A stretch of 64,000 bases of DNA from Purshia tridentata (lineage: Eukaryota > Streptophyta > Magnoliopsida > Rosales > Rosaceae): NCBI GenBank assembly GCA_003254885.1, contig QANT01005697.1:1-64000 (forward strand). Reading direction: 5' to 3'. A model generated the notes under the pieces. That model was not told the origin of the DNA and made no database searches. It was given only the letters and a program-made list of their open reading frames with translations. Numbering within the stretch: position 1 is the first letter of the stretch; every line of letters begins with the position of its first letter. Below, piece by piece: positions 36,294 through 50,300 of this stretch. A program made the position numbers and the translations under genes.

Positions 36294-37277
36294 AAGGATG
36301 ATGTACAGCCTATGCTTATCTAGAAGTCATTGTGATGTAGCACCAACATAGAAATGGAGTGGCAGGAATACAGAAAAGGCGGAAAAAGAGGAAGAAGAGT
36401 AACTGAGAAAATCACATTGTTTCCACCTAAAAGTGCGCATATTTTGGTAGATCTACCCCAGTCACGGCTTGCATTTGAGAAATCGACTTGGTGAATGTAA
36501 TGTAATTTGCAACATTACGTACTCCTTTTTTTTTTTTTGTGCCAGTGTAACATTACATAAAGAAAAAAGTCGTAGCTTATCGATGATACTCAAAAAGTGT
36601 AACCCACGCTCAAAACTAACAATTCCCACTCCTTTATGTTGGCCACACTGACATGCAAATTTGTAGTTGAATAATTATTGCTTACTGCTGATTAAGGCCT
36701 AAGAGCACAATTTAGAGGGGTCCCTAACAAGATATCTTCAATGAATCAGACTTTTCAGCTCATGAAATTCATATGGTTAACAGTCATCACGCAAAATGCT
36801 GCTGTAACTTCCTTATTCTTTCAACCTTGAAAAGTAATCATCTAGAACATACATAAAATATATCATCATCAAGATCAGTGACCGGAGTCGAACAAAACAC
36901 GTTATTTGTTCATGTGACTATGCCTAAATGCCAGAATCACCGAGTTACACCATGTTATCTTAGCAACCTCATATGAACATAAATACATAAATATGCAAAA
37001 TAATCATTTCACTGCTAGGAAAGGAACCTAGAAAACAAATTAACATGACTTTGACGCCTTATCTTTTTCCATTTTTGCAGAGGCATAAAACAGCACATAA
37101 CAAAACAGAAAGAATGAAGGCAACTTTAAACGGCCGGCAAACAGACACAATGAGGTTCAGTACTGTGCTGTAGTTCCATATCAACAAATATTTCAGAAGC
37201 TTTGCTCTTTATGCCTTGACATTTTCTGTACATACAGTGTGTGTGGAACCAACCACTTGCACGTTCCTATCAATCCT
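36294..37277. other. Intergenic between converging LpxC and RIE1
   Basis: No gene found. Should contain the 3' untranslated parts of both neighbours, which are transcribed toward each other. Confidence 0.6.
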
Positions 37278-40018
37278 TTAAACCTGTTCATTTCCCTTGA
37301 GTATGTTGTACTTGCAGAGAGGACATGTGGCATTCATTTTAAGCCATTTCACGATGCAAGTAGCATGGAAATGATGGTTACAGGCAAGAGTATGGAGCTC
37401 TACCCCATCCTCATATGGGCTGAGACATATACAACATTCCTGGAAAGAGAAAAAGCCAAAACCATAAATCTTTAGAGAGCATAAAATTCTTCTTAGATCT
37501 AAATGTTGTAATGCAAAATACTTGAATGCATAATATATTAAGTCTAAAACGATACCCATTTCTCAACTGGCCTTCATGAAATTTTGGATGCATTAGGTAC
37601 ATAAATTCAAATAAAAACAATAAAAGATACAGAGAGAAAAAAAAAAAAAAAATACTTCTTCACCAATGAACAACCAACTTTTGATGCTTTAATTTCTACT
37701 TGTGTTTGTGTCTAGCACTCAGGCTACATATAGACTATATAAATCTGTAAATCTGACATAATATAGGAGAAAATGGGTAATCTCATAGTTTTTCCAACAA
37801 AAAAACCACATTTCTAATCAAATATAAAAAGAGATTGAGTTCCACATAATGGGAATAAAACTGAAATATATATGTAATTCATGATAAAATGATGCCATAA
37901 ACATACCGCATCCTCGGGTAGAAGAATACGCTCAACTGCCAGGTACCCACTGCTTGTTTCTATTGGAACCATTTTCCCTGCTCCAACACAAGGTTTTTCC
38001 TCACTCGATATTCGAAATCTGTATTTTGGAAGAATACTGAGATCTGCTTCAGATGCACCTTCCTACATTGTCTCACAAGAAAAGATGAGAACGAAGTTAC
38101 ATTGCCCTTATTTTGTTGATAAATTTTGAAACATAATTATAGGATCTCTCTTCATACCTGTCCTGCAACAGCGTAAAGAATTGCAATGATGCATGGCAAA
38201 CAGCAACAAAGAGCAACTCCAATCAAACATGCCAGAACAACACAAAAGATGGCAAAGAAGACATCAAAAGCCAGAAAAACCACAGCCAACCTGCACAATT
38301 CAGAATTAGATATTTTTTCTTTTATTCTAAAAGTTACAAATTATTTAGATAATTAATTACAAATTAGATTAAATCCTTAGTTGTTTTAGAAGTATTAAAA
38401 ATCGTTCATAGTTTATACACACAAGGGACTACAGCTCAGGTTAACTTGTGTTAAAACGAGCAGATGGTCATATTGTAGGTTGTAGTGCTGTGGCAACCTA
38501 AAAGATCAGGTTTTCGATGTACTCTGCCCTCCCCCCGCCTCTTTATTCATCTCCAACATTATAATGCCAGAATTTCCTTCTGGTGAAACTTTTAAAATTC
38601 CTGGAAAGTCCTTTGTATAAAACAAATTTTAAATAATTGAATAAAAATACTAAAAAAAGAAAAAAAGAAAAATTTGCGGACACACAAACATGCACATGCG
38701 ATGTGTATATTTTTAGACGAAGAAATATTTCTTAATTGATCAGTTAAAGAAATACCAGTACAGATGTGGAGCACGTTGCAGAAGTACATCACCACCAGAG
38801 ACTACCCAATAAAAGCCAACTATCCACCAGAGAAATGATGCCATTGTATTCACTGATTCACATCGTTTAGTGAAACTAAACCATATGAAATGAAGTCAAG
38901 TCAGTAATTTATAAACCTCTAGCACAGGTATTAAGACAAGTAATAATAAAAACTCTCAAGTGCAGACAAGGCTGGAGGCTGGAAGAACCGAAGGAAGTAG
39001 TCATGCAATAGTTACAGCTTTAGTCAAAATGGACAAGAATAAGTATTTTTCTTGCATCATCCCCAAACAATATGAACAGCAGAGGGAGAAAATATAAATA
39101 TTCGTTAATTAAAGCATTGATGAGTTAAGTTTGGTTTGCACAATAAACACATAGGTACCCATGATAATGAGTTAAGTGGAATTGAATTATGGGCTTAAAT
39201 CAGTAATTACTGGGTGACTGAAATTTTCTCAAACAATAGGACCACCTCTTGCGCTGATCAACTACCACTGATGTTTCCAGTTTAAGAAGAGCTATCTTAA
39301 TACTTTAACCCCATCACTACCCTCCATCCAAGCCAAAATATATAAAATAAATAAAAATTCATATCCTTCAAGACCCACTTCAAGCATAATCTATAATTCT
39401 ATGTTGAAGATTACTAGTCAAACTGCTTTTTAGTGTCAATTTTGAACTCCATAAATTCTAACATGTATTAAAATTAAGAAGAGACCTGGAGCGATTCGCA
39501 GGCGGGGATTCCCCACCCGTCTCATCATCATCTGTATCGTTAGCATCCGTTTCCACCTGCAGGTTCTGCTGGACCTCCTGGTTTCTTCTACCCCTGCGAG
39601 GATTTCTCCTCCGAAACTCGACCCACACGAGCACAACATGAACTAAACACTGCAGCGCATAGCCGCAGATCCAGAGCCGAATCGGCGTGTTCGGGTTCTC
39701 GTCCTTCGTCCATATCAGCATGGCCACCGAGACCACCACGAACGCGGTGTTCCACATCATGTCCAAGGCCACCACCGGCTTCGAGTACCCCCAGTCGGCG
39801 CGCCGCTCGTCGAGTTCACGCGCTGCCGTCTCCCGCACCAACATGGACGGGCCGCGGCGGCCCGTGGCCCGGCCCAGCAGCATCGCCAGCGTGGCGGGAC
39901 GGGCGGTCGGGGAGCCCAGGTCGGACGACGAGTCGCGGCCGTTGCTGCCCTGGCGGGGAAGAAGGAGGGGAGCGTGACCCTCAGCCGCCGCCGCCGTAGT
40001 GGAGGATTGCGATGACAT
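37278..40018 (-). CDS. RIE1: RING-H2 E3 ubiquitin ligase, RIE1 type
   Basis: Five exons give 367 residues: 39486-40018, 38756-38875, 38158-38290, 37907-38062, 37278-37439. The N-terminal 75 residues are low-complexity and polar. Membrane-like spans follow: one around [20 protein letters not shown], one around [20 protein letters not shown], one in [15 protein letters not shown], and a long hydrophobic stretch in exon 3 ending [14 protein letters not shown]. The RING-H2 finger is at 316-356 with C316, C319, C334, H336, H339, C342, C353 and C356 all present ([13 protein letters not shown]). This layout matches Arabidopsis At1g12760/At1g63170 and RIE1 (AT2G01735), the last needed for seed development. 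Because RIE1 and CPSF73-II are also neighbours in Arabidopsis, RIE1 is the preferred name. The ligase should ubiquitinate substrates near a membrane; targets unknown. Exon 1 is strikingly GC-rich. Confidence 0.9.
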
Positions 40019-40248
40019 TTTGCGATCGAATGGATCGAATAAGAAAAAGTGGCAATTGACTATTGAGGCATGACTGAATTGTAATATATATGAGTAATTT
40101 GAGTTTATGCTTAGAATTTGCCGCTACTACTACTACTACTAGAGTACTAGTATTGTTCGAGAATCGGAGAGTATAGTAGTTGAAGGTCAGGATGGTTTGG
40201 GAATTGGGTTTGTCTGTCTGTATAGTCACAAAAGTCTCAAGCTCTCAA

Positions 40249-40280
<32 letters not shown>

Positions 40281-41202
40281 GAATGGTAGATGAAGGCTTT
40301 TGTCGTTTCCATACTTTTGACTCATCCGTTGAGTTTTTCCACCAACTCGTTCAAATCATTTCTATAACAACTTCACTAAAACAATTTCTGTATTTTATTT
40401 TTTCAGAGAGTCAACTTTCTACATAATATCTGGATTAAGAATTTAAGAGAGTACTATGATAAATAAGAATAAACTTACTTTTGATTTTAAGCTTTAAAAA
40501 AATCCAAACAGCTAAATCATAGTTTAAATCTTATCATTCGTTAATAAAAAATAGAAAATTATATATGTTAAACATTCATAAAAGCTAATGAAAAAATTGT
40601 TTACCGCATTTTTATATTTGCTACATAATAATTACATTTATTAATCGCTTATTTGGGTTCTTGTTTGTTGAGTTTTATTAACATAAAATAAAAATCCATT
40701 AATCAATAAAAATAAAATCCGGTGGATATAAATAAGATTGTCTAGATTGCTTTAATTACTTTGATAATTAAATGATAAAAATGTGTCTGTCTCCTCATGA
40801 AGAAAATCTGATGCGGAATTTTTGGAAATTTATGAAAGTAGATGATATTTTTGTTTGCTCCTATGATTTTAACGATCCTGTCGTTTTCGTACGTTGAATT
40901 GTATACGTTACTACGTACTTTTATCAATCCAAACTTTTCCTCCACTTAACCCAAAAAGGCAAAAATATTTTCTAGAATAAATAAAAATTATTATTTTCCT
41001 TTCAATTACACCTAGAATTCAACCAAGCAAACCCATCGTATCACGACGAGGGATCTACCACCACACTACACGTGATCGTTGGGTAGCACAACACGAGGGT
41101 GGTCTTGTTAGTTACGTCATAATTCTGTCTGTCGTCTCTGACACTCTGATTGCGGCGCAACGACGTGTCGTACACTTGTACCCAACAATCCGCGTCCGCT
41201 GC
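40019..41202. other. Intergenic: RIE1 promoter and CPSF73-II 3' region
   Basis: No gene found. A TATA-like stretch (TATATATTAC on the minus strand) lies at about 40082-40091, some 65-75 bases upstream of the RIE1 start. A (CT)n run is at about 40241-40276. The part from 40320 is AT-rich with nothing recognisable. Confidence 0.55.
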
Positions 41203-44200
41203 TCAGATGAGTTGGCCTCTGCCAGCAACAGTTACAGACCCTTGTTTACTACGCATGTCAAAATTCTGACACATTGAAATGATTTTCCATGCAAGCTTCT
41301 CATCTGCCACTGCCCAACTGCAGCACAAAAACACTGCTTCTTCGGGTTTATCTTCAACACCCTCCATTAATCTGTAAGGGCAGTTGTCCTTCAAACAAAT
41401 AGACCCATGAAACGATTCCACTTGAAGGTGATCTTCAAAATCTTGGATGTTCCCATCAGAAATTTCATTTGAGATTTTTGCAGATATTAGGCGAAGAAGC
41501 CTAGAGCATCTCTCAGTATTTGTTGAAGACAGAGACTGACCACCGGTGCTTTTGGTCTCTTCCAAGTAGCCAATATGAACAGGACAACAATAAGCAAATT
41601 GAACTTGGTGCTTCTTTTCTCCTAACATGAGCAGAAGCTCATCTTGGCGTACTACCTTGGCTTTTTTGCTGTTCTCCATAACCAAAACCCCCTCTGCTAC
41701 CCTTTCATCACTTACTTGCAGTCGTGGAATGGAATTTTTGTTGGTCAAATTTGAACCATGTTGATCTTCTGAGCTGCTGCATTTCGTGAACTGGAAGTTT
41801 GGATTCGAGCAACTTCTGATAAATGCGTCGGAAGCTACTGCTTTCACATTGTGGGTTGAAGGAACTGACACAGTCTCATTATTTGCGGGGTAATGACATT
41901 GAATTCCCAGTTCAGACTGAATTTTCCCTTTTAGACTAACCATCTTAGGCTTCTCGCCATGAACAAGTATCACGTGCTTGGGGGAGAGAAATTTGACGAG
42001 ATCCATAATCCCTTTGGCATCTGTATGAGGACTGAAAGACAATTGATGAATCTGAAAATGCAAAAATCATATTTAAGAACAATCATGATGAACTTCAAGT
42101 TATAAAATTCAAAGGCTAATCTTATTTTGAAGATGATCTAGAAATAAGAGATGAGGATGAACCTGGCATCGCACATCAATTTGCGTGTCCTTGTCCAGAT
42201 CAATTTTTGGTTTACCCGACATCAATTTATGTCCTACGGTTCCAGCCACGCAATACCTAGAAAAGAAAGAAGAAACAGTGACTAAAGGTTCAACTTGGCA
42301 CCCTATTTTGACGCATGAACATAGTATCAAGGACATAAGAAAATGACATCCTCTCTTTAATTTTTAAACAGCAGCAGGTGGGTCAACTTAACTGGTACCC
42401 TGAAAAATATATATGAGAATTACTGTGGTATTTGTTATAGCGATCAATGTCTAGGTACCAACCCAAATATTTTTATAGGTATCTGATGAGAAATTTTAGA
42501 TTTATAAGATGATTACAAAAGGTGAAGGTGGTCGGTTAGTTACCCCGGCAATGTAATAAGATTTCTTTCCGAAGGAGCCCAGTGCTTGAAAACCTCGAGT
42601 GAAAAACCACCACTGATCATCCCTGGTGTGGCAAAAAGAACACACGGTCCAGGAGCATCCATCATAGAACGGTCAAAGTTGTGAACTGCAACATTTAAAC
42701 ATTCAAACTCATATGAGTAAGATGGAGGGTTTATTAAACACAAGGTCCCTCAAAAAGTTAACAGATAGAAAATGACCATTTTTAAAATCAAACGCATTAT
42801 GCGTGGAGTATGTTTCTTTGACTTTCTGGCTGGTCCAACTGATGAGCATCTTATAATACATATTGGCTTGAATGGTCAAACCTGAAACGATTAATATCAT
42901 TAGTAGAAATTTGAAACACCGCCTATATACCAAGAAATATAGGAAGGCACCTACAGATATTGAGAAATTGTAGAAGATCTGGCACATCAGAAAAGTTTCC
43001 AGTCACACAAATAAATTTCCAGAGTCACGTCAAAGATGAAATTAATTACACTTTGATGTACTATAAAATCCCTGCTTGTACATTAGAAATTAAAAAGAAA
43101 AATTCCCCATATATCACAAATTTGTATGATCCATTTACCCCTGTATAGGTTCCAAAATATTATTTGATCAAGATTGATGCAATGCTCCCAGATAAACTTA
43201 GTATTTTACAGCAAAGCATCCAGTTCAATAAATTAGATCATAACATACAGTTTGACAACATATCCTGCAAGCAGTTGATGGATGTAAAAGGAAAGAACAG
43301 CAGCTAGTGCGAACCTGATGAGAAGTAAATAGGAATCTTTAGATTCATGCGCTCCCAGTAATCTTCCAACAAGATACAGAGTTCCTACATAAAAATAGAC
43401 CACCTTCAAAACAAAATTTCACAACCAGCATTGGCACTTAAAATCATTAGCACTAAACAGATTCAATAAATTGATGGATTTTTTAAATAGATTAAAATCC
43501 CATATAATGTAAACCTATTATTTAAAGGCTAAAGCTATCCATTTTGAAAGGCATCAAAATCAATAGGGTAACAATTATGATTAAGGTGTGCAAATACAAT
43601 AAGTAAACATGCAGGCTAACCCCAAGGAATTTTGTGATTGAAAACCAATTATTCAGGACTTTAAAGGTCTTTCTTGTCTTTCCCTTTTTTATTTCTTTGG
43701 GCCCAACATTTAGCATAGGTAAAGGCATAAAGCATTATTCTGTATAACCGGTAGAACCTTTAACTACAAAATTATAAACTTGAAGTGGAAGTACAAATAA
43801 GGTCAAAGAAATTGAGACTATCTTGACTAGAATACCTGAGCTCTTCCAAGAGCAAATGTAGGAATTAGAACTTTGCCCCCAGCAGCGACACAGTTATGAA
43901 CCTGCATAAAATTATACCAGAGATAACCAACAAAACAACCTTCAGAAAGCAACAGTCACTGTGTCCTAACCTTGAAAGTTATAATTGACAAATCAATGAA
44001 TCTCCAATGAGTCTGTGAGGGATACATCTACAAATTCTACTAGGAAAAAACTTTTCAAAAATTTCTAAGTTAAAAAAAACCCAATATAAAACATTTAAAC
44101 CAATTTTCATCCAATTTTGACTGCCACCAGTTTTACAAAAGTGCACAATAGTACGTACATACATGTATCAAATCATTAATACTACTTGATGCTTACAGTA

Positions 44201-45616
44201 AGGAGATGCATATTTAAGAACCAAGGTCTTAATTATTATAACTATCTGAATACAAATTAAAACTATAACATGAACCATTGAGATTTCAAATTTATCATTT
44301 ACTCACAGCTCTGAGAAATTCTCTTTCCCGACTATATTTTGAATCACGAATGGTTGTTGCATATGTGGACCTGCAACACGAAAAATGTTAGTAAATATAC
44401 AAGAATATTTGCAGACAGGCTACGTTTGAACAAACACTTAAACAAAGCATCAAACACACAGGCATACGCATACACATCCCATACTCTGAGATAAGAAGGT
44501 CCAAACGTAGTCGATCAATTTGAGCTGCTCCAAGATGTCTATCTGGTGTCATATTATAGTCTCCTGTGTACACCACAGAAGCATCTCCCACCTTTGCATA
44601 AAACATTGCAGCTCCAAGAACCTTAGAAGCATAATAAATTATTAGGACTCAAATAATGACATCACTAAAGTAAAAAATAATTTTGACTTCAAAGGAAATA
44701 GGAAAACTATAATTCTTTTGCAGTGCATGCAAACATATTTATCAAGATATAATGTATTCTAAATTCGAGATAAACAAGCCTTACATGTCCTGCATAGTAC
44801 GCACGTATTTGAAGGTCTTTATCAACCTGCACTGTCTGCTTCAGATCCACTGGTATAACTGCATTGTGGAACCATATAAAACATAATTCCAGAATAGTTG
44901 CATTTCATATATGAACAGCACCATATCCATCCCATAGAATACAAAAACAACGCTTATTGACATGTTTGCATGTATTGCAGAGAGCTTCACTTATAAAAAT
45001 TTTCGAGGAACTTTTAACCAGGAAATCTATAACGTTTTCAACAAATCCTTTAGAGAAAATTGATGTACCTTTCTTCATGCATTCGACAATGTGATCAGCC
45101 GTAAATTGTTCTTCCTCACCCCTTCGCTCAACCATCACTTTTCGATAGTCCTCCAACATTAAAGGAGACAAAGCCTTTGTTGGATACTGCAATACACTTA
45201 AAAAACTGGTTATAACAACTTAACAAGAACATCAAAATATCAATTGACACAGACATTTCACCGAGCGCCTTACGGTCATGTATATGGGACCATTATAGCC
45301 ACAGACTTCAGTGAAGTACGGGAGGGCACCGACGTGATCCAAGTGACTGCCCAATTGCAAAAAATCAATTAACAAGTGGGTGATGATGATGCATCAAGAA
45401 TTTTACAAATTGAAAGTGGGTTTTCTTACAAGTGGGTGATGATGATGCAAGTGAGGGAATGGTCGAAGTTTGGGCCGGGCTTGGGCTTGGGGATGAGAGA
45501 GAAGTCGGGGTAGCGGCGGTGGTCGACATGGCCCATATGCATTCCGCAGTCGAACATGATTCGCTTCCCATTGATTGTCACAACTACACAGCTCTTACCT
45601 ACCTCTTGCCCAGCGC

Positions 45617-45658
<42 letters not shown>

Positions 45659-45738
45659 GGGTGAAGAAGATAAAGAGAAATATATGGAAAGAGGGAGAGA
45701 ATGGAAGAGTTACCCAGGACGAGCGTGTCGATGGCCAT
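41203..45738 (-). CDS. CPSF73-II: CPSF73-II / Integrator subunit 11-like endonuclease
   Basis: Thirteen exons give 667 residues: 45714-45738, 45430-45616, 45274-45346, 45069-45186, 44785-44858, 44485-44621, 44307-44370, 43836-43901, 43315-43384, 42777-42881, 42544-42685, 42163-42256, 41203-42051. Residues 1 to about 200 form the metallo-beta-lactamase fold with zinc motif H70-F-H72-L-D74-H75 ([13 protein letters not shown]), GHVLGAAM and YTGDYNM. The beta-CASP domain follows ([50 protein letters not shown]), then [20 protein letters not shown] and [10 protein letters not shown]. The large last exon adds a C-terminal domain with CSNPNFQF and [10 protein letters not shown]. It matches Arabidopsis AT2G01730 (CPSF73-II/EDA26), the INTS11-type nuclease that cuts snRNA 3' ends in the nucleus. 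All catalytic residues are present. A 22-bp copy of the exon 2 end lies in intron 2. Confidence 0.95.
45372..45449. repeat. 22-bp direct repeat of the exon 2 end of CPSF73-II
   Basis: ACAAGTGGGTGATGATGATGCA occurs at 45372-45393 and 45428-45449. The second copy spans the true donor of exon 2; the first lies wholly in the 83-base intron and is also followed by GT on the coding strand. Confidence 0.9.
45619..45653. repeat. (GA)n microsatellite in CPSF73-II intron 1
   Basis: About 17 GA units just upstream of exon 2 (which begins at 45616 on the minus strand). In the transcript it is a CU run forming the polypyrimidine tract right before the acceptor. Confidence 0.9.
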
Positions 45739-47381
45739 GAGATGCGCAGCTACTTGGCGCGCTTTTGATTCTCGCCGTTTGTGTCTTGTGGCAGAATTTA
45801 AATAAATAATAGCCGTTCTCAGAGACATAGGCTCACAGGCATAGACCGACCCAGCCCAATCTAGGTTAGCGTAAAATTGACGCTCAGAGACATAGGCCCA
45901 TTGACATTGAACGACCCGGCCCAATCCTAGCATAAGTGCGTAACATAGACGCTTCCACAGTATACCCTAACCTACTGAAATGAGACAGCTGAGAAGAACT
46001 TTCTTGTATCCGGGGCACTGACCTGTCACATTAGTAACCCGTTACATAAAAGTTCTTCTCGACCCTTATTATGGGAATAGGAAAAAGAGAATGCTATCCA
46101 TATTCTTCTTCCACTTTTTTCTTTATTATTCAAATTTTAAAATGTATTTTCATGATCTGAACCGTTTATATTTTAGATAATTATTTGAAGATTATTTCTG
46201 CAAAAAATAAACTAAATCAGAAATCGATTGTTCATGTAATTGTTATAAATAAACTAACGGTGAATAAAATTATTACCATAACCATCTATTTATTTTTTTC
46301 TTAGTTATATAACTAAATGTTTTGCGATTTGATTGATTTTTTGTAGAGATGATCTTCATTATTAGATTTAACAAATGAACAATTCAGATCATCAATTTAC
46401 GATGTAAAATGTGAATAATAAAAAAGAAGGTGAATGAAAAAGGTGAATAGCATTCCGTCGGAAAAAAATTTGTTCTCTCCTCTCTCCTCTCTCTACACGT
46501 GTGACACATCCACTTCTTTTTTTTTGCCTGAAATAGGAATATAATTTGAGGAAATTTTGCGCGTCCATGATCCATATTCCAATATTCCATGCTTTTGGGA
46601 TTCAGTTCAAGGCTGGAATGAAGCAGAGAATTCTCTGCTTGTATTTCATTCCATACTATTAAGATTATTAGATATCATTATAGGAAGCAAAAATTGAGAA
46701 AAACAATTGAGGAAAAAAAAGTCGGCAGGGTACTCTGATGTTAAAAATTAAAAAATTAAACAAAATCTCCACCGTGCATACCCATTTCAAGTAGATTTTC
46801 CATTCGAAACCATAGTGGTACGTAGTAAAACCATGAGCTGGGAGCATATGATTAGGACTACATTAGAATTTAACAATTCTACCAGATATATAACCAACAG
46901 GGGACTATGGATGAATTAACACAACCACGAAAGATCTGATCTTGATCTGGTTACAAAAATATTAACAAACCCTGAACCAACAACAATCACACTAGCTGCA
47001 ATTACAAATATAAACTGCAAATGAACGGTCGAAGTAAAAAGCCAATAAACTACCTATACAACAACACAACCATTGCCCGCTCACGAAACCTCACAAAAGG
47101 TTAGCCCAAAGTCAATAATCTTCTTCCCTTTCTGTTTTTCGCTGATCTCTCTAAGCATGGGAATAACAATCTATGTCAGAAGCATACCGACTTCTTTCTC
47201 TCATTTCTGGATTTCATCTCTTTGCCAGCTTTGGTGTACACAGTATCATCGGCATGCCAGCTACAATCTTATAATCAATCACAGTAGGGGGAAAGGAAAA
47301 AGTAGAAATAAAATGTGGAAAATGGAAGAACAAGGCCTATGCAGATTAACACCTTTCTGCAGCTGCAATTAGGACTTTTTG
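45739..47381. other. Intergenic: CPSF73-II promoter and MAP70 3' region
   Basis: No gene found. A motif around AGAGACATAGGC(TC)CA occurs at about 45820 and 45886, so a diverged duplication of roughly 65 bases may be present. The part next to 47381 should contain the MAP70 3' untranslated region. Confidence 0.55.
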
Positions 47382-50300
47382 TCATTGGGTGCTGCGTGTT
47401 AACCCGCCTCGTGCCAAACCTCTGCACAATATGAGAAAAAGGTCAACTTCTACAAGTTTTTTGAAAACAATAATCACAATAGAGAAGCAACTATCGTCAA
47501 AATGTCACTACATAAAATTTGAAATAAGCCTCTACATGAGCCTTTCACTTAAAATAACAAGGTGGTTGAGTTCAATCAACCAATATAGTGACCGTTTACA
47601 AACTCATATATTGGATTATATATACATATTATATGTAATTTGAAGGAATAAAGTACCAAATGTAACTTAATTACATTATGTGAGGGGATTACATCATCAT
47701 TGCCAGTCTCTCCATTAGTAAGAAATGAATGCTATATGAATGCATTGAATAAATGGTACAACTAGTTTGGTCCAAGACATTAAAAGGGGTAAGAGATTGA
47801 AATACAAATACCTTCCAGAAAGCACCTGCGCACTGTTGACCGAGCCTTTGGAATTGCCGAACCGCTTGGCCCTATTCTCATGTTCCTTGTCTACACGCAT
47901 GGCAGCCACCTCCTTCTCCATGGCAGCAACTTCTCTTCTCATCTTCCTCGCCTCAACATCCATTGCTTTAGTCAAGGTCTCTACCTTCTTGGCTAACATC
48001 TGAATGACAAGAATCACAACCAAACGCTTAACCAGGAGTATAAACTACAGAATCATAAGACTGATAGGAAAAGAATATCAACCTCAATAGCGTCATCCTT
48101 ATCTTTCAGGCTTTGATCTTTCTCATGACCAGCTTTCCTCAATGCTACTACCTCTTTCTGCAGCATATCAAACAAAACCCCTGGGACACTATCCTCCGTA
48201 TGGACCGTATCCACTGTTGGGAACTCATTTGGCTTATCATCTGAATTTCCTTTCCAGTTATTTTGTACTTCACCATCCTTGGTTCCCTCACAAGACTGGT
48301 TAAATGAGTAATTAGGGCCTGTACCATTTAAGAGAACCTTACCCCTGTCCAATGACCTTGTGCCACCATCAAATGATTTTGATGTGCCTTTAGCATGCTT
48401 CAAGACTGAACTGGTGCTAGAGGACAAGGATCTGACCGGTGTTCTCTTGGGTAAAAAACCATTGGACGTTAATTTTGAGATATTATCAGCTCCACCCAGG
48501 GACTGACGTCGAGAGGGCCCATTGCTTGTACTTCTTCCCTCTGCTGTGCTGCGATTAGCACTGTAAGAAGATCCTCCTCTCACACTCTCCTCAAGCACTT
48601 TAAGTCGCATTTGAAACTTTTCCTGTTAAATACAAAAGAGAAGTTTTACTCTACATAAAATCCCAAAAATATATTGCAAACGGATTTGGCATTGGTTGCA
48701 AAACCAGATTATTACTTTTAACTGGGCTTCAGACTTGGCAGTTCGCTCAGTTATGGCTAGCTTGTCACGAAGTTGTTGCATTTCTCCCTGTGAGAATACA
48801 GTATGCTAATTAGGTTACAGGAAAAAAGTAGAAGCCAAACATTGAAAGTTTAGTTCAAACAAAGCCGATAAGAAGCTAAGAGCCAACATTTGAACAAAAA
48901 GAAAATAGAAAACGCCACCTGCAAGAATCTCCGTTCTTCAAGCCATTGTTTTACAGGCATCACTTTGTCGTTAGCATCTTTCCATTCATTTGCTACCACT
49001 ACAGCTACTCTGTTTGCTGTTACTTTTGCACGAGCCAACTCACGATCTAGAGTTTTCCTTTCCTCCTGAGAAAAAACAAAAAACATAACTCTTCAATCTT
49101 AAGAATGCTTTGAACTACAGGTTAAAGTTAAATATTAAACAACCACAAAGATTGAGCATTTAAATATGTATGGCATATTACATTCATCTCCTGAAATTTC
49201 CGCTGATAATCCCTCACAGCATTTGCTGCTGCACCTCCAGCAAGAACAGCCTCTTCCAACTCCCGCACAGTCTGAGTAAGCTTTTCAACCTCAGCAACCT
49301 TTTGTCTATGCATTCTGTCTAAAATTTTATTTTCTTCCTGACACATACAAGCAGTAGAAATATAAATTCACCCTAGTCATACACCAAAAGCAGGAAAACT
49401 ATAAATACAAAATTCTGAACGGTCACCAAAAGAAAGAAAAGAAAAAGGGTCTAATGCACTTAATGAAAGGAAAGTCATGCATGATCTTGCACTTACCTGA
49501 CAAATTTCTATCTGTTTCATCAACTCTTGGTTTTTGTTCTGAAGATCATCCACCATAGAGGCCTTAGCCAATGCAATCTGAACAGTCCTCTCAGCCTCAA
49601 GTAAAGCTGCTTCTTTTGATTTGGTAAGGCGATCTAAAGCTTTGTTATCATCTTGAAGCTTTGCAATCTGTAAGAACCAAATATAACCAATCAATGACAA
49701 TGACAATCGCCATACACACTCATGTTTTACTGGGAAACGGAATCACAATCATATGTTTAAGGACACAGAAAGTACCTCTTGCCGAGCAAGCCTGAGCTCA
49801 GCCTCCAGAGGTGCAAGAATAGCTTCAATAGGAGGCATATCATCGTCCTTTTGAGCAGCATGAACCCTCCGTAGAGTAGCTTCAGCTGCAAACTGAGCTG
49901 CCATGGAAGCTTTCTTCTCATCATTGATTTTCTTTATTTCAAGATTCTGCAAAACAATTTTTGACAAAGTAGAATTGTGAGAACAAAGTACACATAACCA
50001 AAGTGAATATAAGAAAGCAAAATTTAAGAAAATTTGAAAGAAGGTTCAAATAATACTTTGCTTTCTAGAAGTGATTCTGTTAACTTTAGCTTCTCATCCA
50101 CCTTTGACAGTTCTTCAGTGAGCTGCAATGTAATCAAAAGACAGTCGAAAAGAAAATTCAGCACCAGTTCAAAGACATAAGAATTTAAACCAAAAAAGGG
50201 AACATAATTCCCACATAACCTATTACATGTATTAAAATTTACTATCCCAAACATTCCAGATGAGCATAAAGCTGAATTCTTTGATAGCTCTCAAAGTGGC

